Positions 40,211 to 45,088 of a stretch of DNA of 45,088 nt are shown one piece after another. Origin of the DNA: Acidimicrobiia bacterium. GTDB lineage: Bacteria; Actinomycetota; Acidimicrobiia; Acidimicrobiales; VFJN01. How positions within the stretch are numbered: the stretch's first letter is position 1; the number at the start of each line of letters is the position of its first letter. The notes beneath the pieces were generated by a model. The model was not told the origin of the DNA and searched no databases. It was given only the letters and a program-made list of their open reading frames with translations. The translations under genes and the position numbers were made by a program. The stretch covers positions 1 to 45,088 of the forward strand of contig SHVB01000019.1 in NCBI GenBank assembly GCA_009694375.1. Reading direction: 5' to 3'.

Positions 40211-42027
40211 GTAGGGGGGAAGCCGAGGGCTACGACCCGGAGGTGGTGCGGGCTCGCTATCGGGCCGAGCGAGACAAGCGCCTCGTCTCGGGAAGGGCCG
40301 ACATCCAGGACCTCTCCGATGATGCCCATTTCGGCGCGTTCCGGCTAGATCCCTTCACCCCCGTTGCCGCGCGAGACCCGCGGCGCGACGACGTTGAGGT
40401 GGTGATCGTGGGCGGCGGGATGGCCGGGATCCTCGCCGGCGTCCAACTCCGCCAGGCCGGTATCGAGCAGATCCGCATCGTGGATCAGGCCGGCGGCCTC
40501 GGCGGCACCTGGTACTGGAATCGTTACCCGGGCGTGATGTGCGACGTCGAGTCGTACATCTACCTGCCGATGCTCGAAGAGTTGGGGTACGTCCCGACGA
40601 GTCGGTACGCGTCGGGGGAGGAGATTCGGCTCCACCTGCAGGCCATCGCCGACCGATTCGACCTCGAGGCGAACGCGCTCTTTCACACCGGGGTAACCCG
40701 TGCGGAGTGGGACGACCGCGCCGCCCGGTGGCGTATCAGCACCGATCGCGGCGACGCCTTCACCACCCGCTACTACGTGCTGGCGGTGGGGATTCTCAAC
40801 CTCCTGAAACTGCCCGCCATTGCCGGCATGGAGCAGTTCGAGGGACAGTCGTTTCATACGGCGCGCTGGGATTACGCCCGCACCGGAGGTGGCCCGGGGG
40901 AGCCGCTGGATGACCTCGGCGACAAGGTCGTGGGGCTCATCGGCACCGGGGCCAGCGGGATCCAGTGCTTAGCGCCCCTCGCCGAAGCCGCCCAAGCGGT
41001 CTACGTGTTTCAGCGCACGCCCTCCGCGGTGGGGGTACGGGGCAATAGACCTACCGCGACGGAGTTTGCGGAGGCGCGGTCGCCGGGCTGGCAGCAGGCC
41101 CGGATGGATAACTTCCAGGCCGTGATGCTGGGTCAGCCCGTGGAGGCTGATCTCACCAATGACGGATGGACACGCCACTACGCCGCCGTGCATCACCCGC
41201 CCCGTTGGAAGGGCATGACCCTCGAGGAGTACCTCCGCAACGGCGAGGAAGTGGACTACGGGATCATGGAAGAACACCGGCGGCGCGTGGCCGAGGTGGT
41301 CACCGATCCTGTGACCGCCGAGACGCTCAAGCCGTACTACCGCTACCTGTGCAAGCGTCCGTGTTTTCACGACGAGTACCTGGAGGCGTTCAACCGGGCC
41401 AATGTGACCCTGGTGGACTGTCCGGCCGGTATTGACCGGATCAGCGAAGGAGGCCCGGTGGTGAACGGCGAGACCTACGACGTGGACTTGCTCATCTACG
41501 GCACGGGCTTCGAAGCCGAACTCACCCCGCTGTTTCGGCGGGCCGGCCACGACATCATTGGTCGGGGGGGCGTGAGCCTGGCAGAAAAGTGGGGCCCCGG
41601 TGCGACCAGCCTCTTTGGGATGATGAGCCGTGGATTCCCCAACTTGTTCATGATGCCCGCGCCCGGTCAGCAGGCGGTGGTGACGGTGAGTTACACCCAA
41701 CTTGCGGTGTTGGGGGCGCAGTTCATCGGCGGAGCGGTGGGCATCCTCGAACAATCCGGCGTCAGGATTTTCGATGTGCGCGCCGAGGCCGAGGAGGCGT
41801 GGAGTCAGAAGATCGTGGACTCCTTCGTGGATGGGAGCGCGGTGATGTCGGCCTGCACGCCGTCGCGCATCAATCAGGAAGGCAACCCCCAGTCGCTGAA
41901 CCCGCGCAACGGCAACTACGGCCGCGGCTACGGCGACTATTTCGGGTATCGCGAGTTGCTGGAGCAGTGGCTCCAACGGGGCGACTGTGAAGGCCTAGAG
42001 CTTGAGGTTGGGCCGGTGGCACGATGA
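40204..42027 (+). CDS. Baeyer-Villiger-type flavin monooxygenase
   Basis: A 607-residue type I Baeyer-Villiger monooxygenase. The first FAD loop is VIVGGGMAGILAG (67-79), then GGTWYWNRYPGVMCD (100-114). The diagnostic FxGxxxHxxxW is FEGQSFHTARWD (212-223), and the NADP loop is IGTGASGIQ (246-254). It inserts oxygen next to a ketone to make an ester or lactone, using FAD and NADPH. Extended N-terminal 60 residues resemble those of cyclopentadecanone- and steroid-type BVMOs. The ATG at 40204 is preferred to that at 40186 because TAATCT precedes it. The next gene overlaps by ATGA. The resulting ester could be cut by an esterase such as that at 4628 or by the hydrolases downstream. Confidence 0.94.
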   Translation: MSGRGEAEGYDPEVVRARYRAERDKRLVSGRADIQDLSDDAHFGAFRLDPFTPVAARDPRRDDVEVVIVGGGMAGILAGVQLRQAGIEQIRIVDQAGGLGGTWYWNRYPGVMCDVESYIYLPMLEELGYVPTSRYASGEEIRLHLQAIADRFDLEANALFHTGVTRAEWDDRAARWRISTDRGDAFTTRYYVLAVGILNLLKLPAIAGMEQFEGQSFHTARWDYARTGGGPGEPLDDLGDKVVGLIGTGASGIQCLAPLAEAAQAVYVFQRTPSAVGVRGNRPTATEFAEARSPGWQQARMDNFQAVMLGQPVEADLTNDGWTRHYAAVHHPPRWKGMTLEEYLRNGEEVDYGIMEEHRRRVAEVVTDPVTAETLKPYYRYLCKRPCFHDEYLEAFNRANVTLVDCPAGIDRISEGGPVVNGETYDVDLLIYGTGFEAELTPLFRRAGHDIIGRGGVSLAEKWGPGATSLFGMMSRGFPNLFMMPAPGQQAVVTVSYTQLAVLGAQFIGGAVGILEQSGVRIFDVRAEAEEAWSQKIVDSFVDGSAVMSACTPSRINQEGNPQSLNPRNGNYGRGYGDYFGYRELLEQWLQRGDCEGLELEVGPVAR

Positions 42028-43679
42028 CCGGATCGGGTGCACCCGCCGCCGGGCAGCCGGTGGTGGTGGTGACCGGCGGGGGTGGTGGCATCGGCGCGGC
42101 CATCGCCACCGAACTGGGTCGGAAGGGCGCCTTCGTGGTCACGATGGACCCGCTGGTGTCCCTCGATGGCACCGAGCAACTCCCGGCCCCCGCCGAAACT
42201 ACCGCAGGCCGCATCATTGCGGCCGGCGGCGCGGCCCGGGCCTCGGGGGTGTCGGTGACCGATGGTGCGGCTGTGCGCGATCTATTCGAGAACCTGGACC
42301 GGCTTGATGCGGTGGTGAACGTGGCGGGTATCACCCGGCCGACGAGCTTCGCCAAGGGCACAGAGCAGGACTGGCGGGGGGTGCTCGAGGTGCACCTCAA
42401 GGGGTACCTCAACATCCTCACCGCCGCGCTACCGATCATGGCGGAGGCCCGCTACGGCCGAGTCCTCGGGGTCACCTCGGGCTCGGGGTGGCGACCAGCG
42501 GACACCGGGGCCTACGGGTGTGCCAAGCGGGCCGTCGCCTCCCTTACCTGGCAGATGGGCAACGAAGCGCCGCCCGGCGTCACGGTCAACGCCGTGTCAC
42601 CGATCGCGCTGACCCGGATGGTCACCGCCGCGCTCGGCCGGGCCCGGAGCGCTGGCGGAGGTGGTGGGGGTACATCGGCAACGGGCGGGCTGTCGCTTGG
42701 GTCGATGCCGGCACCGGAGGATTTGGGACCGTTGGGGGCATACCTGGTGGGGGCGGACGTGGGGTGGTGCAACGGCCGCGTGCTCTTTGCGGGCGGGTCG
42801 GAGGTGGCATTGATCGACGAACCCCAACTGTTGGAGGTCATTCGCAGCGACGACGTGAGGTCGCTGCCGCATCTTTTCGAGGCCGCCGCGGCGGCGGTAC
42901 TGGCTCCGGCCGAGGCAACGCAGCTCACCAACGGCGGGAGCAATCCGCGCCTGGCCACGATCTTCGACGATCCCGGTGCAGTGGAAGGCCGGGCGGGGAA
43001 GGTGGGTTCGTGCTTCATCGTGGGCGAATCGCCGGGGGTGGCGGCGGCGGTCACCGCGGCCCTCGCGGCCCGGGGTGTCACCTGCGCCGCCGTCGCCGCC
43101 GCCCCGGCGAGCGGGTTCGCGGGGGCGGCCGAGGCGTTAGCCGCCACGGTCAGCCGGGTGGGCGCCCCCGATGCGGTGGTGGTGGCCCTCGACGGCACCC
43201 CCGGCGCGCCCGGGGGGGCGAGTGGTTGGGAGCGGTTGCTCGCCGAGCACGCCGAAGTGGTGGACCACATCCACCGCGACGCCGGGTGGGTGCGCGCCGT
43301 GGCCGATTACGCGGCGGCGGCGGACCGCCCGCTTCGGCTGGTGACCCTCACCGATGCCACCACCGCCGGCGGCCGCAGCCGGGCCCAGTCCTCGGCGCAG
43401 TTGGCGCGCTCCTCTCGGCGAGCCACCGGCGAGCGCGTGGCGGCGTTCGCGGTGAGCATGGAGGCGCTGGGTGACGATGCCCTCGGTCCGATCGGCGAAC
43501 TCACCGCCCACCTCCTTTGCAGCCCCGCGGGCATCGACCTCGCTGGGGCGGAGTTGGTGACGGGCGCTGGCTGGTGCGGCCTGCGTAGCCACCCGCACCC
43601 GAGCGGCAGCATCGTCTTTGGAGGTCCGGAACTCCCCGAGTGGTTCGACGCCACGTTGCGAGCGCTGGTGGGTCGATGA
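42024..43679 (+). CDS. Tandem SDR protein with degenerate second domain
   Basis: A 551-residue protein. Residues 1-260 form a classical SDR (TGGGGGIG, NVAGI, Ser in TSGSGWRPADTG, Tyr-Lys in AYGCAKRAV). Residues about 325-551 form a second Rossmann-like part: SCFIVGESPGVAAAVTAALAARG, ALDGTP and a segment where the Tyr/Lys site is replaced by SSAQLARSSR, so it is probably inactive or a dimer partner. Gly-rich stretch GGGGGG near residue 215 interrupts the first. The ATG at 42024 overlaps the BVMO stop by ATGA, and its stop overlaps the amidohydrolase start the same way. Known multi-domain SDRs exist, but I cannot name this one. Confidence 0.85.
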   Translation: MTGSGAPAAGQPVVVVTGGGGGIGAAIATELGRKGAFVVTMDPLVSLDGTEQLPAPAETTAGRIIAAGGAARASGVSVTDGAAVRDLFENLDRLDAVVNVAGITRPTSFAKGTEQDWRGVLEVHLKGYLNILTAALPIMAEARYGRVLGVTSGSGWRPADTGAYGCAKRAVASLTWQMGNEAPPGVTVNAVSPIALTRMVTAALGRARSAGGGGGGTSATGGLSLGSMPAPEDLGPLGAYLVGADVGWCNGRVLFAGGSEVALIDEPQLLEVIRSDDVRSLPHLFEAAAAAVLAPAEATQLTNGGSNPRLATIFDDPGAVEGRAGKVGSCFIVGESPGVAAAVTAALAARGVTCAAVAAAPASGFAGAAEALAATVSRVGAPDAVVVALDGTPGAPGGASGWERLLAEHAEVVDHIHRDAGWVRAVADYAAAADRPLRLVTLTDATTAGGRSRAQSSAQLARSSRRATGERVAAFAVSMEALGDDALGPIGELTAHLLCSPAGIDLAGAELVTGAGWCGLRSHPHPSGSIVFGGPELPEWFDATLRALVGR

Positions 43680-44542
43680 CCGCTCGCCCCACCCGGGTGG
43701 TGGATGCGCACGTGCACCTGTGGGATCCGGCCCGCACCGACTGGTACCCGTATCTCTCGGGTCGTCAAGCCCTGAACATGGGCGACGTATCGGGGATGTC
43801 GCGCCGGTTCGACGTGCCCATCTACCGGGCGGAGTCGGGGGGGTGGAACGTGGAAAAACTGGTGAACGTGGCCGCCGCCACGGGTGGCCACTCGATCGCC
43901 GAGACGCTCGAACTCGACGAGCGAGCGCAAGTCGATGGCCTTCTGGCGGCGATCATCGGCGGCCTTCCCCCTACCGACACCGTTGCGCAGGCCCTGGCCC
44001 TGATCGACGAGCAGATGGCCGCGTCACGCTTTCGGGGTGTCCGTCCCATGGGGATGAGCGGTGGTCCCCTTCCCGCCGCCGAGGTGCTGCGGGGCCTGCA
44101 AGAGCGGGGTCTGGTGTTCGAGTTGATGGCGCAGCCCGATCAACTTCTCGCCGCCGCCGCTGGCCTGGAGAACTTTCCGAGTCTCGTCGTGGTGGTGGAA
44201 CACACCGGCTGGCCCCGGGCCAACACCCCCGAGGAGTTCGCGCTGTGGAAGGCCGGTATCGCCGCCCTGGCCGGGACCGGTGAGCAGGTGGTGTGCAAAC
44301 TGTCGGGGTTGGCGATGCCGCTGGGGTCGATGCAGGTGGCGGCCTTTGCCCCCTGGCTCGAGTACGCCATCGAAGCCTTCGGGGTTCATCGGTGCATGTT
44401 CGCCAGTAATTTCCCGGTGGATGGGATGCACGGCAGTTTCGACGAGCTCTACACCACCTTTGCCACGGTGACCGCCGGGCTGAACGACCAGGACCGCGCC
44501 CAGTTGTTCGCCACCAATGCCGAGCGCGTGTACCGCTGCTAA
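43676..44542 (+). CDS. Amidohydro_2 family hydrolase
   Basis: A 288-residue TIM-barrel amidohydrolase of the Amidohydro_2 (2-pyrone-4,6-dicarboxylate lactonase-like) group. H12-V-H14 opens the barrel, followed by LWDPARTDWYPYL, VVVEHTGWP and the closing FASNFPVDGM. Such enzymes hydrolyse lactones or C-C/C-N bonds of ring-derived compounds. Lactone hydrolysis would suit a product of the BVMO two genes upstream, which is an inference. The ATG at 43676 overlaps the previous stop by ATGA. The sulfatase gene begins 13 bases after its stop. Confidence 0.88.
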   Translation: MTARPTRVVDAHVHLWDPARTDWYPYLSGRQALNMGDVSGMSRRFDVPIYRAESGGWNVEKLVNVAAATGGHSIAETLELDERAQVDGLLAAIIGGLPPTDTVAQALALIDEQMAASRFRGVRPMGMSGGPLPAAEVLRGLQERGLVFELMAQPDQLLAAAAGLENFPSLVVVVEHTGWPRANTPEEFALWKAGIAALAGTGEQVVCKLSGLAMPLGSMQVAAFAPWLEYAIEAFGVHRCMFASNFPVDGMHGSFDELYTTFATVTAGLNDQDRAQLFATNAERVYRC

Positions 44543-44555
44543 GGAGAGGACCCGC

Positions 44556-45088
44556 GTGGAACCAGAGGAGTTCAAGGGTCGGATCGGTCGCTATCACTGG
44601 GACTCTGAGGCCCATTGGCCCCCCGAACCGCGACCCCCCGCCGGTGCGCCGAATGTGCTGTTGGTCATCCTCGACGACGTTGGGTTCGCCCAACTCGGGT
44701 GCTACGGATCCGCCATCGCCACTCCCACCATTGATCGGCTGGCGGCGGGGGGACTCCGCTATTCGAGTTTCCACACGACCGCGCTCTGTTCGCCCACCCG
44801 GGCCTGCGTGCTCACCGGGCGCAACCACCACGCCGTGGGCATGGGTCGGATCGTGGATTTGGCCACGGGCTTCCCCGGCTACGACGCTCGCATCCCCCCG
44901 TCGTGCTCGATGCTCCCGGCCATGTTGGTGCCGCAGGGGTACGCGGCGTGGGCGGTGGGCAAGTGGCACCTCACGCCGGAAGACGAAGAGCACCTCGGGG
45001 CTCGCCGCGACCGCTGGCCGTTAGGCCGCGGCTTCGAACGCTTCTACGGGTTCTTCCCCGGTGAGACGCATCAGTTCGTGCCCGCCCT
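44556..45088 (+). CDS. Type I sulfatase, 5' part (continues past window)
   Basis: The first 177 codons of an alkaline-phosphatase-fold sulfatase. Metal-binding DD is in LVILDDVG, and the maturation motif C78-S-P-T-R with ACVLTG marks the Cys that is converted to formylglycine. GKWHLTPEDE and RGFERFYGF are typical of arylsulfatases. The start is GTG at 44556, with AAGGAGAGG 7-15 bases upstream. No signal peptide is seen. It would remove sulfate esters from an organosulfate. The gene is cut off at the window end, so the C terminus is unseen. Last seen member of the BVMO operon. Confidence 0.92.
   Translation, partial: MEPEEFKGRIGRYHWDSEAHWPPEPRPPAGAPNVLLVILDDVGFAQLGCYGSAIATPTIDRLAAGGLRYSSFHTTALCSPTRACVLTGRNHHAVGMGRIVDLATGFPGYDARIPPSCSMLPAMLVPQGYAAWAVGKWHLTPEDEEHLGARRDRWPLGRGFERFYGFFPGETHQFVPA

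Overview
The window is a gene-dense, high-GC bacterial segment. It has many GTG starts, 4-nt stop/start overlaps (ATGA or GTGA) at almost every co-directional gene junction, Rv-like lipoprotein signals and possibly leaderless starts. This pattern fits an actinobacterium. An environmental, Acidimicrobiia-like lineage is my inference from gene content (many SDRs, acyl-CoA dehydrogenase pairs, CaiB-type CoA transferases, a CYP-type ferredoxin); no marker gene confirms it. There are no rRNA or tRNA genes, CRISPR arrays, phage genes or transposases, and no recognisable transcription regulator. No gene-free stretch exceeds 300 bases.

Layout. (1) 1-4.6 kb: a Dabb protein, a noncanonical SDR and two very different carotenoid-cleavage-oxygenase (CCO) family genes placed tail to tail. 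(2) 4.6-7.8 kb, minus strand: Rieske oxygenase, a lipoprotein of unknown function and a secreted-type esterase, all coupled by 4-nt overlaps. (3) 7.8-13.8 kb, plus strand: amidohydrolase, SDR, ThuA-like protein, P450, ACMSD-like amidohydrolase and a DUF1295 membrane reductase-like protein. (4) 13.8-16.4 kb, minus strand: YtcJ-type amidohydrolase and an oddly ordered CaiB-type CoA transferase. (5) 16.5-21.8 kb, plus strand: a P450-type ferredoxin and a full Liv-type ABC importer. (6) 21.8-27.6 kb: copper amine oxidase, zinc dehydrogenase, a TylF-like methyltransferase between two copies of a 145-bp direct repeat, and an FGGY kinase. (7) 27.6-37.8 kb: a ten-gene minus-strand operon, read as acyl-CoA dehydrogenase pair, acyl-CoA ligase, MaoC dehydratase, 2-hydroxyacid dehydrogenase, class II aldolase, two GMC-complex genes, zinc dehydrogenase and a VOC protein. 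(8) 37.9-45.1 kb: a second ligase, an SDR, then a Baeyer-Villiger monooxygenase, a tandem-domain SDR, an amidohydrolase and a sulfatase that runs off the end.

Together the genes look like a catabolic island for a hydrophobic, oxygenated, probably isoprenoid-derived or aromatic carbon source. Oxygenases open or hydroxylate it, SDRs and dehydrogenases oxidise the alcohols, a BVMO and esterase can convert ketones to cleavable esters, ligases and a CoA transferase activate acids, and the acyl-CoA dehydrogenase/MaoC set shortens them. The substrate is not shown by the sequence; apocarotenoid or terpenoid is inferred mainly from the two CCO genes. The strongest structural observations are a shared 13-bp near-palindrome at four promoters of the left region, a near-perfect 30-bp dyad between the ten-gene operon and the divergent ligase, and the 145-bp direct repeat flanking the methyltransferase cargo.
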